The notes under the pieces are model-generated. The model was not told where the DNA came from. It did no database searches and saw nothing but the letters and a program-made list of their open reading frames with translations. 64,000 nt of DNA, taken from DATEDA01 sp963789885. GTDB lineage: Bacteria; Pseudomonadota; Gammaproteobacteria; Burkholderiales; SG8-39. The stretch covers positions 1 through 64,000 of the forward strand of contig CAWBNB010000064.1 of NCBI GenBank assembly GCA_963789885.1. The letters are read 5' to 3'. Shown in pieces: positions 46,047 through 55,557 of the stretch (positions are counted from its first letter, which is position 1; the number at the start of each line of letters is the position of its first letter). The position numbers were made by a program, and so were the translations under genes.

Positions 46047-48686
46047 TCAACCGGAACGCTCGCGGCGCCGGTTCGCGATCAGCGCGCCGGCGAGCGCGGT
46101 CCAGCCGGTCTGGTGGGAGGCGCCGAGCCCTTCGCCGGTGTCGCCGTCGAAGTACTCGTAGAAGAGGATCTGGTCGCGCCACGCGGGATCGCTCTGGAAG
46201 AGCGCGGACGCGCCGTAGACCGGGCGGCGGCCGTTCGCGTCGCGCAGGAAGAGCCGCAGCAGGCGGCGCTCGAGCTCGTCGGCCACCTCGCCGAGCGTCG
46301 CCTGCACGCCCGACCCGGTCGGCAGCTCGACGGTGAAGCGCTCGCCGAAGGACGAGTGCAGGTGCCGCAGCGACTCGAGCGCGAGCAGGTTGAGCGGAAA
46401 CCAGACCGGGCCGCGCCAGTTGGAGTTGCCGCCGAAGAGCCCGCTCTGCGACTCCGCCGGCTCGTAGTCGAGGCGCGTCTGCGCGCCGTCGATCTCGAGG
46501 ATCAGCGGATGCTCGCGGTGATAGCGCGAGAGCGAGCGCAGGCCGTAGGGCGACAGGAACTCCGATTCGTCCAGCATGCACGCGAGCACGCGGCGCAGCC
46601 GCGCCTCGTCGACCAGCGCGATCACCTCCGGCCGGTTGTCGCGCATGAAGTAGCGCAGGCAGGCGGCGAGCTGCGGCTTGTGGTCGATGAACCACCGCGC
46701 GCGCGCGCGGAAATCCGGCAGCCCTTCCCAGAGCTCGGGCGGAACCCGCACCGCCGCGAAGATCGGCAGCAGCCCGACCATGGAGCGCGCCCGCAGCACC
46801 ATGCTCGAGCCGTCGGGCTTGCGCAGGCGATCGTAGAAGAAGCCGTCCTCCTCGTCCCAGAGCTCGCCCATCGCCGCGGCGATCGAAGCGAAGTGCTCGA
46901 AGAACTTCACCGCGACGCCCTCGTACGAGCGGTCGCGGTGGGCGAGGCGCAGCGCCATCTCGAGCATGTTGAGGCAGAACTTCGCCATCCACGCCGTGCC
47001 GTCGGACTGCTCGAGCACCTCGCCGCCGGGCAGCATCGCCGAGCGGTCGAACGGCCCGATGTTGTCGAGCCCGAGGAAGCCGCCCTCGAAGATGTTGTCG
47101 CCGAGCGTGTCCTTGCGGTTCACCCACCAGGTGAAGTTGATCAGCAGCTTGTGGAAGGCGCGCGCCAGGAAGTCGAAGTCGGTCCCGCCGTCGATCCGGA
47201 ACACGGCGAGCGCCGCCCACGCCTGGACCGGCGGGTTCACGTCGCCGAAGTTCCACTCGTAGGCGGGCAGCTGGCCGTTCGGGTGCATGTACCACTCGCG
47301 GCACATCAGGAGCAGCTGGTGCTTCGCCGCCGCCGGATCGGTCTGCGCGAGCACGACGCAGTGGAACGCGAGGTCCCACGCCGCGTACCAGGGGTATTCC
47401 CACTTGTCGGGCATCGCGAGGAGGTCGTGGTTGTTCAGGTGCCGCCACCCGGCGTTCCGCCCGGCCTTGCGTGCCGCCGGCGGCGCCGGCTGCGTCGGAT
47501 CGCCCTCGAGCCAGCGCGCGACGTCGTAGTGATAGAACTGCTGGCTCCAGACCATCCCGGCGAGCGCCTGGCGCATGACCGCCGCTTCGTCGTCGGTGGC
47601 GTCGGCGGGGCGGAGCGCGGCGTAGTACTCGTCGGCCTCGCGCGCGCGGTCGGCGAGCGTGCGGTCGAAGCCGGACCCGAGGTCGAGCGGCAGTCCCGAG
47701 TCCGGGGTCAGACGCAGGCGCAGCTCGACGGTCGCGCCCGGGCGGACAGTGGTCCGGTACCAGCATGCGAGCTTGGTGCCCCGCTGCGCCGGATTCACCG
47801 TCTTCGCGCCGGCCACCACGTGATCATTGATGCCGTCCTTGGGGTAGGGGGTCAGCGCGGGCGCGCCGAAGAGCCGGACGGCGTTGGTCTCGTTCTCGCA
47901 GAAGAGGAGCCGCGGGAGCGCCCCGGACGGGTCGCGGCCCGCGCTCAGTCGCCAGCGGCCGAGGCGCTCCTCCTCGGCGATCGCGCTCCCCGGATCGTCC
48001 GCCGCGGCGTGGATCACCGGCCGCCTCGCGCCCTCGTCCCACGACCACCGGTTCCGGAACCAGAGCGTCGGCAGGACGTGCAGCTCCGCGGCCTCGGGCC
48101 CGGCGTTCCGCGCGCGGATGCGCACGCACAGGTCGCGCGGGGCGGCCTTGGCGTAGTCGGCGGTGATCTGCCAGTAGCGGGCACCGTCGAAGATGCCGGT
48201 GTCGGCGAGCTCGAACTCGCGGTCGTGCCTGCCGCGCCGCGCGTTCTCCTCGCGCAGACGGGCGTACGGGAACTCGGACTGCGGGTAGTGGTAGCGCCAG
48301 CTCAGCCACGAGCTGGTGGGCGTCGCGTCGGCGTACCACCAGTACTCCTTCGCGTCTTCGCCGTGATTCCCCTCCGGCCCGCTCAGGCCGAAGATGCGCT
48401 CCTTCAGGAACGGATCCCGGCCGTTCCAGAAGGCGAGCGCGAAGCAGATGCGCTGGTCGAGGTCGCAGAGGCCCGCGAGCCCGTCCTCGTTCCAGCGGTA
48501 GGCGCGCGAGCGGCCGTGCTCGTAGGGGAAGTACTGCCACGCCTTGCCGTCGGCGCTGTAATCCTCGCGCACCGTGCCCCAGGCGCGCTCGCTCACGAAG
48601 GGGCCGATCGCCTTCCACTCGCCCGGCCGGCCGGCGGGCGCCGAGGCGATCCGCTCGTGCTCGGCGGTGCGGAGCGGCGGTGCCAT
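46047..48686 (-). CDS. MGH1-type glycoside hydrolase (GH63-related)
   Basis: An 879-aa cytosolic enzyme of the (alpha/alpha)6 mannosylglycerate-hydrolase/GH63-like group, often annotated glucosidase. It has an N-terminal beta-rich part (about 1-330) and a C-terminal toroid with WDLAFHCVVLAQTDP, FGDVNPPVQAWA, GLDNIGPFDRSA and NSNWRGPVWFPLN. No signal peptide is seen. The gene is intact despite its size. It follows the DUF4410 gene by 17 bases and precedes the ABC exporter on the same strand. A role in compatible-solute or glucoside breakdown is plausible. Confidence 0.85.
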   Translation of the reverse strand: MAPPLRTAEHERIASAPAGRPGEWKAIGPFVSERAWGTVREDYSADGKAWQYFPYEHGRSRAYRWNEDGLAGLCDLDQRICFALAFWNGRDPFLKERIFGLSGPEGNHGEDAKEYWWYADATPTSSWLSWRYHYPQSEFPYARLREENARRGRHDREFELADTGIFDGARYWQITADYAKAAPRDLCVRIRARNAGPEAAELHVLPTLWFRNRWSWDEGARRPVIHAAADDPGSAIAEEERLGRWRLSAGRDPSGALPRLLFCENETNAVRLFGAPALTPYPKDGINDHVVAGAKTVNPAQRGTKLACWYRTTVRPGATVELRLRLTPDSGLPLDLGSGFDRTLADRAREADEYYAALRPADATDDEAAVMRQALAGMVWSQQFYHYDVARWLEGDPTQPAPPAARKAGRNAGWRHLNNHDLLAMPDKWEYPWYAAWDLAFHCVVLAQTDPAAAKHQLLLMCREWYMHPNGQLPAYEWNFGDVNPPVQAWAALAVFRIDGGTDFDFLARAFHKLLINFTWWVNRKDTLGDNIFEGGFLGLDNIGPFDRSAMLPGGEVLEQSDGTAWMAKFCLNMLEMALRLAHRDRSYEGVAVKFFEHFASIAAAMGELWDEEDGFFYDRLRKPDGSSMVLRARSMVGLLPIFAAVRVPPELWEGLPDFRARARWFIDHKPQLAACLRYFMRDNRPEVIALVDEARLRRVLACMLDESEFLSPYGLRSLSRYHREHPLILEIDGAQTRLDYEPAESQSGLFGGNSNWRGPVWFPLNLLALESLRHLHSSFGERFTVELPTGSGVQATLGEVADELERRLLRLFLRDANGRRPVYGASALFQSDPAWRDQILFYEYFDGDTGEGLGASHQTGWTALAGALIANRRRERSG

Positions 48687-48703
48687 CCGCGGCGGCGCGG
48701 GTG

Positions 48704-49423
48704 CTAGCGCGCGGGCAGCGTGACCTGTCCGCGCTGGACCTGGTCGCGGAACTTCACCAGCTCGGCGGCGATGGTTTGCGCGGTGTGCTCGACGTCGCGC
48801 TGGGGCGCGCCCTTCTCCAGCACGAACTTCGCCGCGACGACGTACGGGTTGCGCGACACCACGCCGCCCGGGAGCCGGCTCGGGTCGGTCACCGTGCCGA
48901 ACAGCAGGAACGATTCCTCCGGACGGTTGGCGAGATCGCCGACGCCGACCTGCACTTCCATGTCCGTCTTGCCGCTGCCGAAGCCGATCACGGCGCGGCG
49001 CAGTGTGTTGCCGCTGTCCGCTTCGGTGAAGACACCCCGGATCAACCAACCCTCCGGCGGCAGCGGCTGTCCAGGGAGCAGGCGCTCCGCGGGAATGCCC
49101 GCGGCGTCGAGGTCCTTGACGAGCGCGGTCGCGAGCCCGTCGACGACCCGCTGCGCGTGGGCCGCCGGATCCTCGCCGGTCAGTTGCTGGAAGAGCCGCG
49201 GCCGGCCGAAGAGCCCGGTCTTCGGCTCGGTGGCCTCCGCGTCGAGCGTGAAGTTCTGGACGTAGACGCGCTTCGCCGGCGCGGACGGCACGGCCGTGGT
49301 CGCTTCGCCCTGGACGCGCGTGCCGCCGGTCACCTTGTTGCCTGCGGTGTCCCGGGTCGCGCACCCGGACACGGCGAGGGCGAGCACGAGGCACGTCGGG
49401 GCAAGCGCGGCGCGCAGGTTCAT
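48704..49423 (-). CDS. DUF4410 domain lipoprotein
   Basis: A 239-aa lipoprotein (lipobox LAVSGC) of the DUF4410 family, function unknown. The core has KRVYVQNFTLDA, LLPGQPLPPEGWLIRGVFTE and FLLFGTVTDPSRLPGG. It is divergent from the RND efflux operon across 170 bases and is the first gene of the leftward unit with the glycoside hydrolase. Confidence 0.82.
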   Translation of the reverse strand: MNLRAALAPTCLVLALAVSGCATRDTAGNKVTGGTRVQGEATTAVPSAPAKRVYVQNFTLDAEATEPKTGLFGRPRLFQQLTGEDPAAHAQRVVDGLATALVKDLDAAGIPAERLLPGQPLPPEGWLIRGVFTEADSGNTLRRAVIGFGSGKTDMEVQVGVGDLANRPEESFLLFGTVTDPSRLPGGVVSRNPYVVAAKFVLEKGAPQRDVEHTAQTIAAELVKFRDQVQRGQVTLPAR

Positions 49424-49593
49424 GACGACTCTCCCAAGCCCGGTTGGCGCGCGGCGACGGCCGCGCGGGCGGGGACAGTAACACGCGGGAATAACATACG
49501 GCGCAGCGCGTTTGCCCGCGCAAAGCTCTTCCCCTATAGTCGGCAGCCTCCCGTCTCTTCAGGGCAGGGACGGCGGCGCTTCAAGGGGGTTCG

Positions 49594-50799
49594 ATGTCCG
49601 TTTCCCGGTCCGCGCGCGTCCCGCGCTCGCTTCTCGCGCTCGTCGTGCTCGCCGCCGCGCTGCTGTCCGCCTGCGGCAAGAAGGAGACCGCGCCCGCGGC
49701 GAAGCCGCCGGTGGAGGTCTCCGCGATCACGGTCGAGCCGCGCGATACGCCGGCGGTCTTCGAGTACGTCGCGCAGACGCAGAGCTCACGCCAGGTGAAC
49801 ATCCAGGCACGGGTCAGCGGCTTCCTCGACAAGCGCGTCTATACCGAGGGCTCGATCGTGAAGGAGGGGCAGGTGCTCTTCCTGATGGACAAGAAGCCGT
49901 TCCAGGCACAGGTCGACGCCGCGCAGGCGCAGGTCTCGAAAGCCCAGGCCGCGGTCGACGTGGCGAAGTCGAACCTCGCGCGGGTGAAGCCCCTCACGGA
50001 GAAGGAGGCGCTGTCGCAGAAGGACCTGGACGACGCGACCGGCAACTTCGAGAGCGCGTCGGCCTCGCTCGAAGCGGCCAAGGCCCAGCTCGTGACCGCG
50101 CAGCTCAATCTTTCCTACTGCACCATCACCTCGCCGGTTGCCGGCATCAGCGCCGCTGCAGCCCAGGCCGACGGCACGTATCTCAACCAGACAAACAGCC
50201 AGCTCACGACGGTGGCGGTGCTCTCGCCGATGTGGGTGAACTTCAGCCTGTCCGAGAACGAGCTCCAGAGTTTCCGCGACCAGGCCGACAAGGGGTTGCT
50301 GCGCCGGGCGCCGAACAACAAGTACATCGTCGAGATCGTCCTCGTCGACGGCCAGGTCTTCCCGTTCACCGGGAGCATCACGTTCCAGGACCCGGCGTTC
50401 AACGCGCAGACCGGCACGTTCCTCATCCGCGCCTCGGTCGACAACCCGCAGGGCGTGCTGCGGCCGAACCAGTACGTCCGCGCGCGCGTGAAGGGGGCGA
50501 CGCGGCCGAACGCGATCCTGGTCCCGCAGCGCGCCGTGCTGCAGGGCGCGAAGGGCCACTTCGCGTGGGTCGTCGACAAGGACGGCAAGGCGGAGAACCG
50601 TCCGGTGACCGTCGGCGACTGGTCGGGCGACCAATGGGTCGTCACCGAGGGCCTGCGCGCCGGCGACCGCGTGGTGGTCGACGGCGGGCTCAAGCTGGGA
50701 CCGGGCACGGCGCTCAATCCGAGGCCGTACACCGGGACTGCGGCGCCGGCAGGCCCGGCGAAGCCCGCCACGCCGAAGGCGGCGGCGGTCTCGAAGTAA
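49594..50799 (+). CDS. RND efflux periplasmic adaptor (MexA/AcrA-like)
   Basis: A 401-aa membrane-fusion protein with a lipoprotein signal (LLSACG), anchoring it to the inner membrane. The lipoyl half-motifs are NIQARVSGFLDKRVYTEG and TITSPVAGISAAA. They flank a coiled-coil hairpin with repeated QAQV and SASLEAAKAQL patterns (residues about 108-165). The beta-barrel and membrane-proximal domains follow. First gene of the tripartite pump operon, 12 bases before the permease. Confidence 0.93.
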   Translation: MSVSRSARVPRSLLALVVLAAALLSACGKKETAPAAKPPVEVSAITVEPRDTPAVFEYVAQTQSSRQVNIQARVSGFLDKRVYTEGSIVKEGQVLFLMDKKPFQAQVDAAQAQVSKAQAAVDVAKSNLARVKPLTEKEALSQKDLDDATGNFESASASLEAAKAQLVTAQLNLSYCTITSPVAGISAAAAQADGTYLNQTNSQLTTVAVLSPMWVNFSLSENELQSFRDQADKGLLRRAPNNKYIVEIVLVDGQVFPFTGSITFQDPAFNAQTGTFLIRASVDNPQGVLRPNQYVRARVKGATRPNAILVPQRAVLQGAKGHFAWVVDKDGKAENRPVTVGDWSGDQWVVTEGLRAGDRVVVDGGLKLGPGTALNPRPYTGTAAPAGPAKPATPKAAAVSK

Positions 50800-50811
50800 C
50801 CGGACGCGCAC

Positions 50812-53800
50812 GTGTTCTCGAAGCTCTTCATCGAGCGGCCGATCTTCGCGATCGTGGTCGCGACCCTGCTCACCCTCGCCGGCGCGGTGTCGCTGACCGG
50901 CCTGCCGGTCCAGCAGTATCCCAACATCACGCCGATGCAGGTGACGGTGCAGGCGACCTATCCCGGCGCCGACTCGCGCACCGTCGCCGAATCGGTGGCG
51001 GCGCCGATCGAGACGCAGATCAACGGCGTCGACAACATGCTCTACATGTCGTCGACCAGCTCGTCGAACGGCCAGATGACACTGACCGTCTACTTCTCGC
51101 TCGACACCGACCCGGACATCGCCCAGGTGCAGGTGCAGAACCGGGTCAACCTCGCGACGCCGCAGCTGCCGTCCACGGTCGTGCAGCAGGGCGTGAACGT
51201 CCAGAAGAAGTCGTCGTCGATCATGATGCTGGTGGCCGTCTTCGCCAAGGACGCCCGCTACAGCCCCGAGTACGTCGCCAACTACGCGAACGTCTACGTG
51301 CTCGACGCCCTGAAGCGCGTACCGGGCGCCGGCCAGGCGCAGGTGCTGGGCGTGGCGAGCCAGGCGATGCGGATCTGGATGAATCCGGACCGCATGGCAT
51401 CGCTGCAGATCACGACCACCGACATCCAGAACGCGGTCGCCGCCCAGAACGCGCTCTTCGGCGCCGGACAGATCGGCCAGCAGCCGACCGCCGCGCCGGT
51501 GGAGCTCAGCTTCCCGGTGGTGACCCAGCGCCCGTTCACCGACCCGAAGCAGTACGAGAAGATCATCCTGCGCGCGAGCCAGGACGGGAGCGCGATCGTG
51601 CGCGTCGGCGACGTGGCGCGCGCAAGCATCGGCCTGCAGCAGTACATCGTCGACAGCCGGCTGAACGACGCGCCGGCCACGTTCATCGCCGTCTACCAGC
51701 AGGCGGGCGCGAACGGGCTCGTGGTGTCGGCGGCGGTCCGCAAGACGCTCGAGGACATGAAGAGCCGCTTCCCCGACGGCATCGAGTACGCGATCGCGCT
51801 CGATACCAACGACTTCGTGCGGCTGTCGATCGAGGAGGTCATCCACACCCTGATCGTGGCGGTGATCCTCGTGGTGCTGGTCGTGTACCTCTTCCTGCAG
51901 AGCCTGCGCACCACGTTCATCTGCGCGGTCGCGATCGTGGTCGCGCTGGTGACCACCTTCGCGGGGATGCTCGCGCTCGGCTTCTCGATCAACCTCCTCA
52001 CCCTGTTCGGCCTCGTGCTCGCGATCGGGATGGTGGTCGACGACGCGATCGTGGTGGTCGAGAACGTCGAGCGGATCATGGCGAAGGATCATCTCGACCC
52101 GAAGGCGGCGACGATCAAGTGCATGAGCGAGATCGGCAGCTCGCTCGTGGCGGTGGTGCTGGTGATGGCGTCGGTGTTCGTGCCCGCGGCCTTCCTGCCC
52201 GGCACGACCGGGCAGCTCTACAAGCAGTTCGCGATCACGATCGTCGTCTCGGTGTCGGTGTCCGGATTCGTAGCGCTCACGCTCACGCCGGCGATGTGCG
52301 GCGTGCTGCTGCGGCACACGCCCCCGCCGCAGCGCGGGCCGTTCGCCTGGTTCAACCGCGAGGTCGATCGGGTCACCCGCGCGTTCGGCCGCGCGGTGGT
52401 GCTGATGATCAAGCGCATGGCGGTCGCGCTGGTGCTGCTCGTCGGGTTCCTCTACTCGATCTATCACCTCTTCGCGAGCCTGCCGACGAGCTTCGTCCCG
52501 AACGAGGACCAGGGCTACGCGTTCGCACTGGTCATCATGCCCGACGCGGCGAGCCTCGATCGCACGAGCGCCGTCGCCGAGCGCGTGGACGCGATCCTCG
52601 CGAAGATCCCGGGCGTCGAGCGGCGCACGATGATCAGCGGCTACAGCCTGCTCGACAGCGGCTTCAAGACGAACGCCGCAACGTTCTTCATCACCTTCCG
52701 CGACTTCAAGGAGCGCTACGCGACGCTCAAGACCGCGAAGGAGGAGAACGCGCGCACGATCCTGACGACACTGTACCGGGAGGTGCAGGCGATCGAGGGG
52801 GCCACGGTGTTCCCCGTGCCGCCGCCGCCGATTCCCGGCATCGGCACCACCGGCGGGTTCGAGTTCTGGGTCCAGGACACGACCGCCGGCGAGCCGGCGC
52901 GGCTGGACGACCTCACGCAGGAGGTGATCCGGAAGGCGGCGGGGCGGCCCGAGCTCGGCGGACTGCACACCACCTTCCGCTCGACTACCCCGCAGCTCCG
53001 CGCCGACGTCGACCGCGACAAGGCGACGCTGCTCGGCGTGCCGATCGAGGACGTGTACAGCGCCATTCAGGCGCAGTTCGGCTCGCTGGCGGTGAGCCAG
53101 TTCAACCAGTACAGCCAGGTATGGTGGGTGATCCTGCAGTCGGACGCGAAGTACCGGCAGACGCCCGAAGACCTGACCCGGCTCTACACGCGGACGAACA
53201 AGGGCTACGGCCAGAATCGGGCGGCCCAGGGCCAGGACCAGGCCCCGGGCCCGAGCCCGATGGTGCCGCTCTCGGCGCTCGTCACGACGAGCTGGGTCAC
53301 CGGCCCCGATCTCCTGCCGCACTTCAACGGCTTCCCGGCGGCGAAGATCAACGGCAACGCCGCGCCCGGCTACAGCTCGGGCCAGGCGATCGCGGCGATG
53401 GAGGAAGTCGCCCGCGAGGTGCTGCCGCAGGGGTACACCGTCGCCTGGTCGGGGCTCGCGTTCGAGGAGAAGAAGTCCGGCGGGACCTCGATGATCGCGT
53501 TCGTGTTCGGCCTGATAATCGTCTTCCTGGTGCTCGCCGCGCAATACGAGTCGTGGAGCCTGCCCGGAGCGGTGATGACCGCGGTGCCGTTCGGGATCCT
53601 CGGCGCGCTGACCGCGATCTGGTTGCGGGGCCTGGAGAACGACGTGTATTTCCAGATCGGCCTGCTCGTCCTGATCGGGCTCGGCGCGAAGAACGCGGTG
53701 CTGCGCGTCACCGCGGCGGTGGAGCTCCGCAAGCAGGGCAAGTCGATCATGGACGCCACGATCGAGGCGGGCGAGCAGCGGCTGCGGCCGATCATCATGA

Positions 53801-54066
53801 CCTCGCTCGCGTTCGCGTTCGGCGTGCTGCCGCTCGCGATCGCGGTCGGCGCCGGCGCGAACGCGCGCCACTCGATCGGCACCGGGATCCTCGGCGGCAT
53901 GCTCGGCGAGACGACGCTCGCGATGCTCTACGTGCCGCTCTTCTTCTACATCTTCGACCGCCTCAACGAGCGCTCGGCCGCGAAGAAGGAGAAGCAGGCG
54001 CCACCCGCGCACGGTGCCGGCGCCGCGTCGCCGAGCGCCCCGCACGCGCCGCGGGAGGGCGACTGA
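50812..54066 (+). CDS. RND efflux permease (AcrB/MexB family)
   Basis: A 1,084-aa inner-membrane proton-driven multidrug transporter (HAE-1 class). It starts with GTG, giving MFSKLFIERPIFAIVVATLL. The proton-relay Asp pair lies in GMVVDDAIVVVENV and the partner Lys in IGLGAKNAVL. Two sets of six helices and two periplasmic domains are complete. The C-terminus is Ala/Pro-rich and acidic at its end. Its stop overlaps the outer-membrane gene start as ATGA-type coupling (TGATG). Intact over 3.2 kb, in contrast to neighbouring broken genes. Confidence 0.95.
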   Translation: MFSKLFIERPIFAIVVATLLTLAGAVSLTGLPVQQYPNITPMQVTVQATYPGADSRTVAESVAAPIETQINGVDNMLYMSSTSSSNGQMTLTVYFSLDTDPDIAQVQVQNRVNLATPQLPSTVVQQGVNVQKKSSSIMMLVAVFAKDARYSPEYVANYANVYVLDALKRVPGAGQAQVLGVASQAMRIWMNPDRMASLQITTTDIQNAVAAQNALFGAGQIGQQPTAAPVELSFPVVTQRPFTDPKQYEKIILRASQDGSAIVRVGDVARASIGLQQYIVDSRLNDAPATFIAVYQQAGANGLVVSAAVRKTLEDMKSRFPDGIEYAIALDTNDFVRLSIEEVIHTLIVAVILVVLVVYLFLQSLRTTFICAVAIVVALVTTFAGMLALGFSINLLTLFGLVLAIGMVVDDAIVVVENVERIMAKDHLDPKAATIKCMSEIGSSLVAVVLVMASVFVPAAFLPGTTGQLYKQFAITIVVSVSVSGFVALTLTPAMCGVLLRHTPPPQRGPFAWFNREVDRVTRAFGRAVVLMIKRMAVALVLLVGFLYSIYHLFASLPTSFVPNEDQGYAFALVIMPDAASLDRTSAVAERVDAILAKIPGVERRTMISGYSLLDSGFKTNAATFFITFRDFKERYATLKTAKEENARTILTTLYREVQAIEGATVFPVPPPPIPGIGTTGGFEFWVQDTTAGEPARLDDLTQEVIRKAAGRPELGGLHTTFRSTTPQLRADVDRDKATLLGVPIEDVYSAIQAQFGSLAVSQFNQYSQVWWVILQSDAKYRQTPEDLTRLYTRTNKGYGQNRAAQGQDQAPGPSPMVPLSALVTTSWVTGPDLLPHFNGFPAAKINGNAAPGYSSGQAIAAMEEVAREVLPQGYTVAWSGLAFEEKKSGGTSMIAFVFGLIIVFLVLAAQYESWSLPGAVMTAVPFGILGALTAIWLRGLENDVYFQIGLLVLIGLGAKNAVLRVTAAVELRKQGKSIMDATIEAGEQRLRPIIMTSLAFAFGVLPLAIAVGAGANARHSIGTGILGGMLGETTLAMLYVPLFFYIFDRLNERSAAKKEKQAPPAHGAGAASPSAPHAPREGD

Positions 54067-55547
54067 TGCGCAGCGGGCGATCGGTGCGCCGGACGGCCAT
54101 CGCCTGCGCGGCGGCGCTCGCCGGCTGCATGGTCGGCCCCGACTACAAGCGGCCGGACGTGCCGACGCCGGACGCCTTCCGCTACGAGCCGAAGTCGGTC
54201 GCGCCGACCGCCGCCGACACCGAGTGGTGGAAGCAGTTCGGCGACCCGGTGCTCGAGGACTACATCGTCGAAGCGCTCGCGCACAACAAGAACATCGCGG
54301 TCGCGGTCGCCAACGTCGAGCAGGCCGCGGGCGTTCTCACCACCACGCGCTCGCCGCTCTACCCGCAGCTCGGCTACCAGGGCGACGGCGCGCGCCAGCG
54401 CACCAACCCGTTCGCCGGCACGCGGGCGGCCGGGATCGGCAGCCAGGAATTCAGCAGCTATTCCGTGATCGCGAGCGCGAGCTGGGAGATCGACCTGTGG
54501 GGACGCATCCGACGCCTCACCGAGTCGGCGCGCGCCAGCCTCCTCGCCACCGACGAGGCGCGCCGCGGCGTGGTGCTGTCGCTCGTCGCCTCGACCGCTT
54601 CGACCTACCTGCAGCTCCTCGGCCTCGACGAGCAGCTCGCGACCGCGAAGCGCACGCTCGGCGCGTACGGCGAGACGGTCAAGCTGTTCGAGCTCCAGTT
54701 CAAGTACGGCCAGGTCTCGCGCATGAACGTCGAGCAGGCGCGCTCGCAGTACGAGACGGCGGCGGCGCAGATCCCGGTGATCGAGAACCAGATCGCGCAG
54801 ACGGAGATCGCGCTCTCGATCCTGCTCGGCCGCAATCCCGGTCCGATCAAGCGCGGCAAGGCGTTGAGCGCGCTCGCGCTCCCGGCGGTGCCGGCCGGGC
54901 TCCCGTCGCAGCTTCTCGAGCGGCGTCCCGACCTCATGCAGGCCGAGCAGACGCTCATCGCCGCCAACGCACAGATCGGCGCCGCGAAAGCGCAGTACTT
55001 CCCGACCATCTCGCTCACCGGCGCGTACGGCGGGGCGAGCACCCAGCTCAACGATCTCTTCCAGGGATCGTCGCGCGTCTGGAGCTACGGCGGCTCGATC
55101 CTCGGCCCGATCTTCACCGGCGGGGCGATCTCCGGGCAGGTGGCGCAGGCCGAGGCCGGGCAGAAGGCGGCGCTCTCCTCCTACCAGCTCGCGATCCAGA
55201 ACGCGTTCGGCAACGTGGAGAACGCGCTCGTCGCGAACCAGAAGCTCGGCGAGCAGCTCGATGCCCAGAACCGGCTGGTCAAGGCGCTCTCCGAGTACGC
55301 GAAGCTCGCGCGGCTGCAGTTCGACGGCGGCTACACGTCCTACACGACCGTGCTCCAGGCCGAGCAGCAGCTCTTCCCGGCCGAGCTGAACCAGGCCACC
55401 ATCCGCGCCCAGCTCTACGCGTCGTACGTCGCGATGTACCAGGCGCTCGGCGGCGGCTGGGTCGACCAGGCGGACGAGCTCTCGCCGCAGCCGATTGCGG
55501 GTACCCTGTCCCCCGAAGACGAGAAGGCGGCGGCGCCGGCGCAATGA
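54066..55547 (+). CDS. Outer-membrane efflux factor (OprM/NodT family)
   Basis: A 493-aa outer-membrane channel lipoprotein (signal ending LAGC). The opening MVGPDYKRPDVPTPDAFRY and the repeat pattern SWEIDLWGRIRR, FEL-QFKYGQVSRMNVEQA and LLERRPDLMQAEQTLIAAN identify the NodT/OprM family. It completes the tripartite pump. The start is coupled to the permease stop. It is followed ten bases later by an unrelated CoA-transferase gene. Confidence 0.93.
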   Translation: MRSGRSVRRTAIACAAALAGCMVGPDYKRPDVPTPDAFRYEPKSVAPTAADTEWWKQFGDPVLEDYIVEALAHNKNIAVAVANVEQAAGVLTTTRSPLYPQLGYQGDGARQRTNPFAGTRAAGIGSQEFSSYSVIASASWEIDLWGRIRRLTESARASLLATDEARRGVVLSLVASTASTYLQLLGLDEQLATAKRTLGAYGETVKLFELQFKYGQVSRMNVEQARSQYETAAAQIPVIENQIAQTEIALSILLGRNPGPIKRGKALSALALPAVPAGLPSQLLERRPDLMQAEQTLIAANAQIGAAKAQYFPTISLTGAYGGASTQLNDLFQGSSRVWSYGGSILGPIFTGGAISGQVAQAEAGQKAALSSYQLAIQNAFGNVENALVANQKLGEQLDAQNRLVKALSEYAKLARLQFDGGYTSYTTVLQAEQQLFPAELNQATIRAQLYASYVAMYQALGGGWVDQADELSPQPIAGTLSPEDEKAAAPAQ

Positions 55548-55557
55548 GATCCTGCAC

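Noticed and set aside
46113..48707. An 864-codon rightward open frame opposite the glycoside hydrolase.
   Set aside because: Composition is dominated by R, A, V and E from the antisense of biased codons; no domain or ribosome site.
49786..54045. A 1,419-codon leftward frame opposite the RND adaptor and permease.
   Set aside because: Shadow of strongly biased third positions; Arg/His/Asp-rich with no recognisable motif.
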